Under the pieces are notes generated by a model. The model was not told the origin of the DNA. It made no database searches and saw nothing but the letters and a program-made list of their open reading frames with translations. Positions 34,699 through 43,720 of a stretch of DNA of 64,000 nt are shown piece by piece (the stretch's first letter is position 1; each line of letters opens with the position of its first letter). Both the position numbers and the translations under genes were made by a program. This DNA is from Labrys sp. WJW (GTDB lineage: Bacteria; Pseudomonadota; Alphaproteobacteria; Rhizobiales; Labraceae), in the NCBI RefSeq assembly GCF_001676615.1, contig NZ_LYXZ01000021.1, forward strand, positions 62,001 through 126,000, read 5' to 3'.

Positions 34699-37221
34699 AT
34701 GGACGGCGACGCCAGCTCAGCATCCTATATCCAGGCCGAACGCATCCTGCGCATCGAGACGCCGCTGGGCGCCGACGTGCTGCTGCCCGAGCGCGTGGAG
34801 ATGCGCGAGGCGGTGAACGACTTGTTCACGCTTCATGTCGCGGTACGCTCCAAGAAGACCGACATCAAGCCGAACGAGATCGTCGGCAAGCTGGTCGACG
34901 TCTCGCTCGAACTCGGCCAAGGCGAGCGGCGCACCTGGAACGGGCTGGTGGTGCGCCTGGTGGAAGGGCCGCCGGTGACGCGGGGCATGCGTTCCTATCA
35001 GCTCGAGATCCGGCCCCAGCATTGGCTGATGAGCCAGCGTTCGGACTGCCGCATCTGGCAGGACAAGACCTCGCTCGACGTCGCCCGCACGCTGCTTTCC
35101 GAGCACAAATTGCAGGCGCCGGTGACCTCGGGCGTCATCCCCGAACCCAAGCCCCAACACTATTCGGTGCAGTATAACGAGACGGATATCGCCTATCTCC
35201 TGCGCCGCCTGGAGGAAGACGGCCTGTTCTTCTGGTTCGAGCATGAGGGCGGCTCGGCAGGCTCGGTCGCCGCCAAGCATGTCATGCACATCGCCTCGCA
35301 TGTCTCGGGCTATACCAGCGGGCCCGAGACCGATGTGCGCCTCGCCATGGGCTCGAGCGACCGCAACCACCTCACCAAGTTCGAGCGCAGCTTCACCTAT
35401 GTGCCCGGCAAACGCTCGGCGGGGGACTGGAACTTCCTCACCCCCGGCTCCGTGCCCTCGGGCGAGACGCCGAGCCTGGTGTCGCTGCCGGGCAACGAGG
35501 CCTATGAGCTCTATGAATACCCGATGGTTGGCGGCTACGGCTCGGACAGTGCCTCGGAAGGCATCGCCAATGACCGGGTGGAGCGCCAGTCCAAGCTGAG
35601 GATGCAGGCGGCCGAGGCTGATTACGAGCGCATCGAGGGCGCTTCCTCCATCCGCACGCTTTCGCCCGGCCGGCGCTTCAAGCCCTATGACGTCGCCAAT
35701 CCCGGCAATGCCTATGAGGAGCACGTCACCTTCCAGATCGTGCATGTGGCGCGCGACCGCTCCTACGAGACCAATGAGGGCGAGCCGGAATATTCCAACC
35801 GCTTCATCGCCTTGCCGAGCCGGGTGCCGGCGACGCCCCACCGCTCGACGCAGCGCCCGCGCATCGACGGCACCGACATTGCCATCATCGCCGGCCCGCC
35901 GGGCGAGGAGATCCATCCCGACAAATATGGCCGGGTGAAGGTGTGGTTCCCCTGGGACCGCCGCGCCAAGAAGGACGGCACCGACACCTGTTGGATCCGG
36001 GTGGCGCAGAACTGGGGCGGCGGCAATTGGGGCGGCCAGATCATCCCGCGCGTGGGTATGGAAGCGATCGTTTCCTATCTCGGCGGCGACCCCGACCGGC
36101 CGATCATCACCGCGCTGGTGCCCAATGCCAGCCAGCAGGTGCCCTACCAACTGCCCGAGCACAAGACCAAGAGCATCTTCCGCTCCAACACCTACAAATC
36201 CAAGGACCCGACCAAGTTCAACGAATTCTCCTTCGAGGACGCGCCGGGCCAGGAGAATTTCCACCTGCATGCCCAGAAGGATATGACGAGCAAGGTGCTC
36301 AACAACCAGATCCACACGGTGGATGCCAGCGCCCTGCATTCCTATGGCCAGCAGCACCAGCTCACCGTGGGCGCCAACATGAACCACCAGGTCGGCGGTG
36401 GGCTCAACCAGGTGGTGGGCGCCACCACCGGCATGGGCGCGGCCGCCCTGCTGGCGCCGCTCGCTGGGCTGATGGGCCAGAGCGCGGGCATGCTGCAGCA
36501 GGCCATGGCGATCGCGGCGCAGGCGGCTGCGAGCCAGCCGGGCAGTGCCGCCTCGAAGACCGCTGGCGCGGCGGCTTCGGCGGTGACGCAGGCGGCGCTG
36601 GGTGGGCTGGGGGGCGGATTCGGTTCCGGAGGCGGCGCTCCCGCGGCGGGGGGAAGCGGCGGCGAAGCATCACCCGGCGGCATCCTCTCCACCCCGCCTT
36701 TCGCGCCGCCAGCCGATGCCGGCGGGCAGGGCGGTATTGCCGGGGGAATTGCCGGCTCCCTGATGAACAACGTGCTCGGCGTCGCCTCAGGCCTCTTCGA
36801 CCAGGGCCTGAAGGCCGCGGCGAATGTCGCCCCCCAGGCCTTGTTCCAGGCCGGCGGCGCCCCGATGGCGGCGGCCGGTACAGCCGCTCTCGGCACGCTG
36901 GGGGGGCTGCTGGGCGGAGGGGTGCTCAGCCAGACCATCGGGCGGATGCAGGTCAAGAATGTGGGGGTGGCGAGTTCGGAGCAGATCGGGACGGCGAAGG
37001 TGTCGACTGTGGGGCAGGTGTCGATAGAGAAAGTCGGCCATACCAAGCGGGTAAGGGTCGGTGAAGAGCTTCTTGTCGAAGTTGGCGGAAATGACGGGAA
37101 GGAACCCAAATCTGTATTTCTAATGAAGTCTGACGGCACAATTCTAATCAAAGGCATACGCATCTACGTTGAGGGTGATACGCACATTCAACTTATTACA
37201 CCTATGCAAGACAACAATTGA
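34699..37221 (+). CDS. vgrG: T6SS spike protein VgrG (TssI) with Ala/Gly-rich insertion
   Basis: An 840-residue spike. The gp27-like part covers about 15-400 (LFTLHVAVRSKK, FFWFEHEGG); the gp5 OB fold lies near 413-477 (KVWFPWDRRAKKDGTDTCWIRVAQNW, GMEAIVSYLGGDPDRPI); the gp5 needle and DUF2345-like region follow. About residues 573-746 form a long low-complexity stretch rich in Ala, Gly and Ser that interrupts the needle; the repetitive VGVxxxEQIGTAKVSTVG needle then resumes. The last 55 residues are encoded by AT-richer DNA than the rest, from about 37060. It is followed by the adaptor, PAAR-like and Rhs genes it is expected to deliver. Confidence 0.93.
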   Translation: MDGDASSASYIQAERILRIETPLGADVLLPERVEMREAVNDLFTLHVAVRSKKTDIKPNEIVGKLVDVSLELGQGERRTWNGLVVRLVEGPPVTRGMRSYQLEIRPQHWLMSQRSDCRIWQDKTSLDVARTLLSEHKLQAPVTSGVIPEPKPQHYSVQYNETDIAYLLRRLEEDGLFFWFEHEGGSAGSVAAKHVMHIASHVSGYTSGPETDVRLAMGSSDRNHLTKFERSFTYVPGKRSAGDWNFLTPGSVPSGETPSLVSLPGNEAYELYEYPMVGGYGSDSASEGIANDRVERQSKLRMQAAEADYERIEGASSIRTLSPGRRFKPYDVANPGNAYEEHVTFQIVHVARDRSYETNEGEPEYSNRFIALPSRVPATPHRSTQRPRIDGTDIAIIAGPPGEEIHPDKYGRVKVWFPWDRRAKKDGTDTCWIRVAQNWGGGNWGGQIIPRVGMEAIVSYLGGDPDRPIITALVPNASQQVPYQLPEHKTKSIFRSNTYKSKDPTKFNEFSFEDAPGQENFHLHAQKDMTSKVLNNQIHTVDASALHSYGQQHQLTVGANMNHQVGGGLNQVVGATTGMGAAALLAPLAGLMGQSAGMLQQAMAIAAQAAASQPGSAASKTAGAAASAVTQAALGGLGGGFGSGGGAPAAGGSGGEASPGGILSTPPFAPPADAGGQGGIAGGIAGSLMNNVLGVASGLFDQGLKAAANVAPQALFQAGGAPMAAAGTAALGTLGGLLGGGVLSQTIGRMQVKNVGVASSEQIGTAKVSTVGQVSIEKVGHTKRVRVGEELLVEVGGNDGKEPKSVFLMKSDGTILIKGIRIYVEGDTHIQLITPMQDNN

Positions 37222-37239
37222 AAGGATGGAGATGAGACG

Positions 37240-37371
37240 ATGAGGAATGGTTTTCGCGACTTGGAGGGATATGCCGTTACCTACGTATTCGGTTGCCAGT
37301 TATCTTCTGCTGTCGCCACGAAAACCAAACCGTCCACGTGTGTGATACCCACAATCAATCACGAGAACTGA
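37240..37371 (+). CDS. Possible 43-codon small gene ahead of the DUF2169 gene
   Basis: An ATG at 37240 follows GGAG with an eight-base gap and opens 43 codons (MRNGFRDLEGYAVTYVFGCQ at the start) ending TGA 37369-37371, two bases before the ATG of the DUF2169 gene. The good ribosome-binding site and tight spacing suggest translation, perhaps as a coupling leader. No family is recognised, and it could be a remnant at a recombination junction. Confidence 0.3.
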   Translation: MRNGFRDLEGYAVTYVFGCQLSSAVATKTKPSTCVIPTINHEN

Positions 37372-37373
37372 CC

Positions 37374-38534
37374 ATGCCCAAGCTCGTCAATCACACACCT
37401 TATCCCAATTTTCGCTATTACAGCGCGGACAATCAAAATCGCGACTTTGGGGTCATCATCGTCAAAGCGACCTATGAACTTGCCCCTTCCGGTCGTTTAC
37501 TCATTGCTGAAGAGCAGGCACCACTGGTGTTCACCGATCTGACGCACGGCGCTTTGAATATCTCATCCCTGTGGCATCCCTCGGATATGGTGCCGAACAA
37601 GCCCGCGACGGATATCATCGTCAACGCGACCGCACATGCGCCGGGCAACAGGCCCACGCCGTCTTGGTTCTGCGGAATGAAAATCACGAATGGAGAGCGG
37701 CTCCTCCTCGACAAGCAATTGCGTGTCACCGGCCCACGTTGGTGGGAGCCGATCTGGCGGGGACCGATGCGGGATAGTGCTAAATCCAATTGGCGCGCAT
37801 ATCGGGAATATTTTCTTGAATGGCGGCTCACTGAACCCGCGCCGATTACGCAATTGCCGCTCCGGTATGAATATGCCTACGGTGGTGAAATCGCCGCTGG
37901 CACAGATGAGGCCGGTAATGCACTCTTTGATACAGACGCGCGCAACCCAATCGGTCGTGGCAAGCTCGACCGGGAATGGACCGATCACACAGAGGAAGTG
38001 CCCGCACCACAGATTGAAGATTCGAAGGCACCGATTACCGAGCCTTACACGGCCTATGTGCCCCAGAATCTAGGGCCAATTCCACCGGCCTGGGAGCCAC
38101 GCTATCCCCTAGGCGGAACTTACGATCAGAACTGGATCGACAATATTTGGCCTAAATGGCCAGTGGATTATGATTTCGCCTATCACAATTCTGCGCATCC
38201 CGATTTGATCGTCAGGCCATATCTGAAGGGCGGCGAGCGGGTAACACTCACCGGACTAGCGATGGGACGGGAGACCTTGGCCTTCAATCTGCCGAGCGAA
38301 AGCATATTCGTCGATTTCGTCAGTGAAGATGGTAGTGACAATCGCCAGGATATGGTGCTCGATACGGTGTTTCTCGATATCGACGCCGAATCTTGGCGCG
38401 ACTGGCGTGTATTCCTGTCATGGCGGGTAAATTTCGAGCCGCAGGTCTATGAAGCAGCCATTATCCAACGTGTGATCAAAGCAGTTTCAGCCTCTGATCT
38501 GCGTAGAAGCCTCCGAGAAAGGAGCGCGGCATGA
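37374..38534 (+). CDS. DUF2169 protein, putative T6SS effector adaptor
   Basis: A 386-residue cytosolic protein. The DUF2169 signature starts at once: KLVNHTPYPNFRYYSADNQNRDFGVIIVKATYEL, then PLVFTDLTHG, LRYEYAYGG, NPIGRG and RYPLGGTYDQNWIDNIWPKWPVDYDFAYHNSAHPD. DUF2169 proteins are typically encoded next to PAAR-like/Rhs effectors and are regarded as adaptors that help load them on VgrG. ATG 37374 is chosen because it begins the family domain; the frame extends upstream without homology. The stop overlaps the DUF4150 start (ATGA). Confidence 0.88.
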   Translation: MPKLVNHTPYPNFRYYSADNQNRDFGVIIVKATYELAPSGRLLIAEEQAPLVFTDLTHGALNISSLWHPSDMVPNKPATDIIVNATAHAPGNRPTPSWFCGMKITNGERLLLDKQLRVTGPRWWEPIWRGPMRDSAKSNWRAYREYFLEWRLTEPAPITQLPLRYEYAYGGEIAAGTDEAGNALFDTDARNPIGRGKLDREWTDHTEEVPAPQIEDSKAPITEPYTAYVPQNLGPIPPAWEPRYPLGGTYDQNWIDNIWPKWPVDYDFAYHNSAHPDLIVRPYLKGGERVTLTGLAMGRETLAFNLPSESIFVDFVSEDGSDNRQDMVLDTVFLDIDAESWRDWRVFLSWRVNFEPQVYEAAIIQRVIKAVSASDLRRSLRERSAA

Positions 38535-38959
38535 GCCAAGCTAGGGTTTCAGCGCGCAAATGCGCTTCAAACGTCATCGCTTCAAAAGGGCCGGACGTGT
38601 GCCTGACACCAGTAGGAAGCGGAGTGAGGCCCGTTGCCTATTCCTCGATGGTGACGCTCGACAAGGCGGTCCGCTATTCGAAATCGGTACGTGACAACGG
38701 AAAGTTTGATTGCCAACTGAATACTGCCGTTCCGGGAGTAACTGGGCACGAACCAGGTACCGAACGCGGTGTCGTTAGCCCGGGTTATAAGGGTTACGCG
38801 CTCGTAAATATTGCTTCGACCTTCGTCTATTCGGAGGGGTTTGCGACCTGGGCGCACATGCAGGAAGCCTGGATCAATCGGCCTGATGCTGGACCGCGGG
38901 AGCCTCAAAAGAGCGAAGCGGAGAAATTAATCCCTTCGTTTGGTAGAGGTGTTGAGTAA
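38531..38959 (+). CDS. DUF4150 PAAR-like spike-tip protein
   Basis: A 142-residue protein matching the PAAR-like DUF4150 domain: KGPDVCLTPVGSGVRPVAYSSM (the PDVCxTP...PVPY pattern), then VPGVTGHEPGTERGVVSPGYKGYAL corresponding to the TxGDExGT..GVxS region. It should cap the VgrG needle. AAAGGAG precedes the start, which overlaps the DUF2169 stop. Here it is a free-standing gene and not fused to the Rhs protein, so the tip and toxin must associate non-covalently. Confidence 0.86.
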   Translation: MSQARVSARKCASNVIASKGPDVCLTPVGSGVRPVAYSSMVTLDKAVRYSKSVRDNGKFDCQLNTAVPGVTGHEPGTERGVVSPGYKGYALVNIASTFVYSEGFATWAHMQEAWINRPDAGPREPQKSEAEKLIPSFGRGVE

Positions 38960-39029
38960 TATATTCGTGATTTCATAATTTTTGACCTGGGTTTCGATAA
39001 ATATAAGCTAATGCATGTAAGGATGTCTT

Positions 39030-42000
39030 ATGGCTGACGATGGTTCTGTTCCTTCTCCGTCTACCAATACTCCTACGCCTGCCGAAAAGTCACCGTTTGA
39101 AGATGATCTCAAAGTATTGAGAGGGCGATATAATGTCAGGACCAAGGAGAGGCAAATTCTTGGGCAATGCATTGCTACTCGAGACGCGAACGGAAACGCT
39201 CTGTGTTTGGTAGACGCTACCGCTAAAACAACGGTTTTTTCACGAAAATTATCAGACAAGGCGAAAGAGGGAATTGAAAATAACCCATCAGAGTTGGAGC
39301 ACAAGCAAAAAGCTTTAAACGAAGCGGTAGATACAATAGAATTCTACAGAAAATTTGGATATGATCATAACTATCCTCCACAAGAAATAGCAAGAAGCAT
39401 ACGACCTTCTATCGCGAATTATAATAGAATTCAAAATGGTGGCGAGGCTATAACAATAGCCGATACACCGATGGCCTTTCTGTCGAAGTTTGGGTCTACG
39501 GTGAAGGACATTGGAAAGGGAACGCTTCAAGGTGCTTTCATAGATACTCCCAAGGGGATATATTATGTTTTTACTGAACCTGGTAATGTAGTAAAAGCAA
39601 TAAAAGATACCGTGACGCATCCGGGGGATGCACTGGAAACCGCTGCTCTCAATGCGGACGAAAGCGCTGCGCAGGGGACAGGCGCCGTTGATTTGGGGCG
39701 GATGTATGGAGGGGTAGCGGCAGGAGAAGGGCTTGGGCTCGCCACGAAAACGATAGTGGGTAAATTCGCTCCTCTTGTGGGCGAGCCGGTTTCGGTTGCC
39801 ACTGGCGAATATCTGGAGACTTGGAGGGATTTTCTTATTCCCGCAAGCCTCTCTCTTGATGGCTCGCGCTATATGGGGATGAAGCTCGGCCTGCCGACCC
39901 GGTATACGAGTCCGTTGGGACCCTGCCAAATCTCGGCATTTGATGAAATCTTTTCCAATCCGGCGCGCGGTGAACTGATGTTTCATTGCGCGGACGGTAA
40001 ACGGATCCGCTTCGAGAGGCCATTCGGCTTCTTGCCCTCGGTTAATTCAGCCTGCCCGCATCTGGAACTGAAAGCGCCCTGGCTGAAGTTGCTTGAACTT
40101 CGCGACGGGCGGCTTACGAAACATTTCCGGCAATATGGCGACGGCTTCTATCGGCTCGACAAGATCGTGGAAATGAACGGGTTCGAGCTGGTGCTCGCCC
40201 GGGATGCCGAGACCGGTGTATTGAACCGGATTGAGGGGCCGGATGGCCTCGCGCTTGTTTTCGAGAACGATGTCAAAGGGCGGCGGCTCGCCATAACACT
40301 GATTGGCACCGATGGTGTGTCGCAGACGCTGGTTCGGTATGCCTATGATCATAAGGGCCGCATGGTCTCGGCTGACTGTATGTTCGGCATGTCGGTGCGT
40401 TACGAGTGGCAAGCACATGCAGATCTGGTCGCGCGTTGGCATAACCAAACTCGACGTTCCGAGACGACTTTCACCTATGATGCTGAGGGGCGCGTTATCC
40501 ACACGGCCACCAACGGCATCTGGAACGATGACCGCTTTTATTATGACGGAGAGCACCGGCAGACAACCTATCTGCCGGCAGGCGATGAGGCTCAAGCACA
40601 GCGCTTCGACTATGACACAAATGCAAATATTACCGCTGAGATCGACGCGTTGGGCGGGAAGGTGACGCATCGTTACGACGGCAACGGCTTTCGGATTTCG
40701 ACCATTAATCCACTGGGGCATGAGACGGTAACACGGTACGATGCTCGTGGGCGGGTGAAGGAGGCAGTGGACGCCGAGGGGCGAGTGAGTACCTACTTCT
40801 GGGGCGATTATGACGAGTTATTCATGGTCGCGGACGGCGAGGGCAACAAGAAGCGGTACGAGCACGACGATCATGCCAATGTGATTTGTGAAACGGATTC
40901 GGAAGGTCATACGACGAGGTTTGAGCGCGACGAACGCGGGCGCCTCACCAAAACGATCTTTGCCGATGGAACTGAGGAAACTCGCGCCTATGACGAATAC
41001 GGCCGCCTCGCGCAGATCCGCGACGCCAAGGGCGGGCTGACGCGCTTTGGTTATGACGCCTTCGGGCGGATGGTGGAACGGGTGGACGCGCTCGGCGGCG
41101 TCACCAGGCTCGACTACGAAGCCGGTGCCGGCGGCTTTGCCACGCCGACACGGCTGACGCGGCCGGATGGGGTGAGCATCGGCCGGCGCTTCGATGCCGA
41201 GGGCTCGCTCGCTTCGGTGAGCGATGGCGAGGGGCGACAATGGCATTATCGCTTCGGAGCCTTCGAGGTGCTGGAGGCGATCACCGATCCCAAGGGCGGC
41301 GAACTCTCTTTCGGCTATGACAGTGAGGGACGCCTCATCGCCGTGACCAACGCGATGGGGCGGGTCTATGCCCTCAACCGCGACGTCGTGGGCCGGGTGA
41401 TCGAGGAGGAGGATTTCGACGGGCGGGTGACACGCTACCGGCGCGATGCCGGCGGGCGGGTGATCGAGGCGATCAAGCCCGATGGCGGGCGGCTGGTCTA
41501 TGGCTACGACAGGACAGACAGGGTCATCCGTATCGAAACCTTCGCCCCGAAGGCCAAGCCCGAAGACGTTCCCCAGGACGTGACGCGGTTCTGGTATGAC
41601 GGGTGCGGCCTGGTGATCAAGGCCGAGAACGGCGCCTCCTTGGTCGAGTATGAACGAGACAAGAATGGCGCCATCGTCGCCGAGACGGTGAACGGACGGC
41701 GGGTCGAGGTGAAGCTCGATGCGATGGGCCGGCGGACTGAGCGCCGGCTCGTGACGCTGAGGGCCGATGAGCCGGGCGAAAGCCTGGTCAGGTACAGTCA
41801 TGATCCGCTGGGCCTGATCGAGAACCTGACCATCGACGGTCATGCGCCGCTGTCCTTCCAGCATGACGCGCTGGGGCGGGAGGCACGGCGTTCCAGCCCT
41901 GCCGGCTTCCAACTGACGAGCCGGCACGACGCGGTAGGCCAGCTGATCGAGCAGACCGGTGGTGGTGATCCGGCTGAGCACCTACGCCAGGCGGCGTTCG

Positions 42001-43682
42001 GCGAGGCTTTCTCCCGAAGCGCAAGCCCAATCCCTGGGCGTGACCCGGGGATCGAGCGCCGCTATCGCTGGGACCGCGCCAACTCGCCGCTCGCCATCCT
42101 CGATGGGCTGTGGGGCGAGACCAGCTACGAATACGACGCCAATGGCCAGGTGGTGGCGACCAAGGCAGGCGAGGGCACCGGCGACGAACTGCGCGAGCGT
42201 TTCGAATATGACGCGGCACGCAATCTCGTCGGCACGGCGGCGGCCGGCGCCGATAAGTTGCACGGCTTCGGCGAGGCGCTCGGCAAGCTAACGGCCTGGA
42301 GCAACACGCCGGGCGGCGTGGTGCGGATCGCTCGTGGCCCGCGCGGGGAACGGCTCGCCCTGAGCCATGATGCCTGTGGGCGGGTGACCGAACGTAAGGT
42401 CGAGCGCAACGGCTTCCGGCCCAAGGTCTGGCGCTACGAGTGGGATGGGCATGACCGGTTGGTGAAGTGCATTACGCCGGAGGGAGACATCTGGCGCTAT
42501 GGCTACGACCCGTTCGGGCGGCGGGTGTGGAAAGTGCGGGAACTCACCCAGGCTGAGGCAAGAAGCCATGCAGGCCGCTACCCGGACCTGATCGCCGCCA
42601 ATCGCGTAACGCCGGACTATGCCAGCAGCCTGCTGCCGCCGCCTTCCGAGTGCCGGGGTGGCCTGCCCGGGCAGTCAGACGATGATAGGGAGAAGCCGCC
42701 GATCATCGGTGTTGCCTACAGTTGGGATGGCGATGTCGTCGCGGAAGAAGCGCCACTGCGGCTCGATGGCGCCATCGACTGGCATCGAGCCACGCGTTGG
42801 CATTACGAGCCGGGCAGTTTCCGGCCTCTGGCCAAGCAGGAGCCACCGCAACGCGTACAACGCCCGGATGGAAACTGGCAGGAAGACGCCGGCAGACTGC
42901 TTTACCTGGTCACCGATCATCTCGGTATGCCGAGAGAAATGATCGATGAGCGCGGCAAGGTGCAGTGGGCGGCGAGCTACACAACCTGGGGTCTTATACG
43001 CGGAGTCAGGGTTGCAGCATCTCAAGCGGAAAACGACGACTATGCGAATAACTATTTACCCCAAGGCGGCACAGTTCGCCGCGCTTTCGGCAATCTGGCG
43101 TTAAAAGCAGTATCTGAAGATACATTCCAAGCCTGCATCTGCCCAATCCGTTTTCAAGGACAATGGCAAGACGAGGAAACTGGGCTATATTATAATCGAC
43201 ATAGGTATTATGACCCTTTTGTTGGGCAATATACCGGTCCTGATGCTATCGGATTAGAGGGAGGAGATCGACCACACGGATATGTAACTAGGCCACTATC
43301 GTGGGTGGATGCCTTGGGGTTGTCAGCCGAGGCTCCTCTGTATCGAGTGATACGTCCGGACGAAAATCCGGATGTGGGTCTGGTAGCAAGAAATCCAAAT
43401 GCAGCATACACGCCAACTGGGCATGTATTAAACGGCAGTAAACCAGGATGGGCTTCACAATTTATTTCTACAACCAAAGATCTTGATGTAGCTCGGAAGT
43501 GGGCTGAAAAAACAGGAAATAGAATTATAGCGATTCAGCCTTCCAAGATTCAAGGCATAATAATTGATACTACCCAACCTGGTGTCATGAAAGGGGTTAC
43601 AGCAAAGAACTTCGCGAATTCGTCGCAAGAGGTTTTAATACAAGGCGTAATTCCAAGAGAGGCTATAAGTGCCATAAAATAA
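39030..43682 (+). CDS. rhs: Rhs-repeat T6SS effector with C-terminal ADP-ribosyltransferase-like toxin
   Basis: A 1550-residue polymorphic toxin. Residues 1-250 are a loading region encoded by AT-rich DNA. DUF6531 begins at GEPVSVATGEYLETW (near 250). RHS/YD repeats (GYDAFGRMVERV, RYDARGRVKEAVD) fill about 440-1390 and should form the toxin-enclosing cocoon. The core ends with GPDAIGLEGG (D1405) and SWVDALGLS (D1427), the aspartyl autocleavage motifs with Ala in place of the usual Pro. The released tip (about 1433-1550) has YRVIR (R1439), QFISTTKDLDVARKWAE (S1480-T1482) and SSQEVLIQG (E1534). These sit like the R, STS and E positions of ADP-ribosyltransferases. DNA from about 43,020 to the stop is AT-rich, as is the downstream immunity gene, pointing to module exchange. 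Toxin class is inferred. Confidence 0.88.
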   Translation: MADDGSVPSPSTNTPTPAEKSPFEDDLKVLRGRYNVRTKERQILGQCIATRDANGNALCLVDATAKTTVFSRKLSDKAKEGIENNPSELEHKQKALNEAVDTIEFYRKFGYDHNYPPQEIARSIRPSIANYNRIQNGGEAITIADTPMAFLSKFGSTVKDIGKGTLQGAFIDTPKGIYYVFTEPGNVVKAIKDTVTHPGDALETAALNADESAAQGTGAVDLGRMYGGVAAGEGLGLATKTIVGKFAPLVGEPVSVATGEYLETWRDFLIPASLSLDGSRYMGMKLGLPTRYTSPLGPCQISAFDEIFSNPARGELMFHCADGKRIRFERPFGFLPSVNSACPHLELKAPWLKLLELRDGRLTKHFRQYGDGFYRLDKIVEMNGFELVLARDAETGVLNRIEGPDGLALVFENDVKGRRLAITLIGTDGVSQTLVRYAYDHKGRMVSADCMFGMSVRYEWQAHADLVARWHNQTRRSETTFTYDAEGRVIHTATNGIWNDDRFYYDGEHRQTTYLPAGDEAQAQRFDYDTNANITAEIDALGGKVTHRYDGNGFRISTINPLGHETVTRYDARGRVKEAVDAEGRVSTYFWGDYDELFMVADGEGNKKRYEHDDHANVICETDSEGHTTRFERDERGRLTKTIFADGTEETRAYDEYGRLAQIRDAKGGLTRFGYDAFGRMVERVDALGGVTRLDYEAGAGGFATPTRLTRPDGVSIGRRFDAEGSLASVSDGEGRQWHYRFGAFEVLEAITDPKGGELSFGYDSEGRLIAVTNAMGRVYALNRDVVGRVIEEEDFDGRVTRYRRDAGGRVIEAIKPDGGRLVYGYDRTDRVIRIETFAPKAKPEDVPQDVTRFWYDGCGLVIKAENGASLVEYERDKNGAIVAETVNGRRVEVKLDAMGRRTERRLVTLRADEPGESLVRYSHDPLGLIENLTIDGHAPLSFQHDALGREARRSSPAGFQLTSRHDAVGQLIEQTGGGDPAEHLRQAAFGEAFSRSASPIPGRDPGIERRYRWDRANSPLAILDGLWGETSYEYDANGQVVATKAGEGTGDELRERFEYDAARNLVGTAAAGADKLHGFGEALGKLTAWSNTPGGVVRIARGPRGERLALSHDACGRVTERKVERNGFRPKVWRYEWDGHDRLVKCITPEGDIWRYGYDPFGRRVWKVRELTQAEARSHAGRYPDLIAANRVTPDYASSLLPPPSECRGGLPGQSDDDREKPPIIGVAYSWDGDVVAEEAPLRLDGAIDWHRATRWHYEPGSFRPLAKQEPPQRVQRPDGNWQEDAGRLLYLVTDHLGMPREMIDERGKVQWAASYTTWGLIRGVRVAASQAENDDYANNYLPQGGTVRRAFGNLALKAVSEDTFQACICPIRFQGQWQDEETGLYYNRHRYYDPFVGQYTGPDAIGLEGGDRPHGYVTRPLSWVDALGLSAEAPLYRVIRPDENPDVGLVARNPNAAYTPTGHVLNGSKPGWASQFISTTKDLDVARKWAEKTGNRIIAIQPSKIQGIIIDTTQPGVMKGVTAKNFANSSQEVLIQGVIPREAISAIK

Positions 43683-43720
43683 GTAGTATTCCTTAGATCA
43701 AAATAGGAGGTTAGGAAAAC

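Noticed and set aside
34717..36387. A 556-codon minus-strand open frame opposite vgrG
   Set aside because: VgrG domains are unambiguous on the plus strand; the antisense product is low-complexity and unlike any family.
21237..38959. Prophage tail cluster
   Set aside because: gp25, Hcp, VgrG and sheath proteins resemble phage tails, but TssM, TssL, TssK, ClpV and TagF identify a T6SS; no capsid, terminase or integrase is present.
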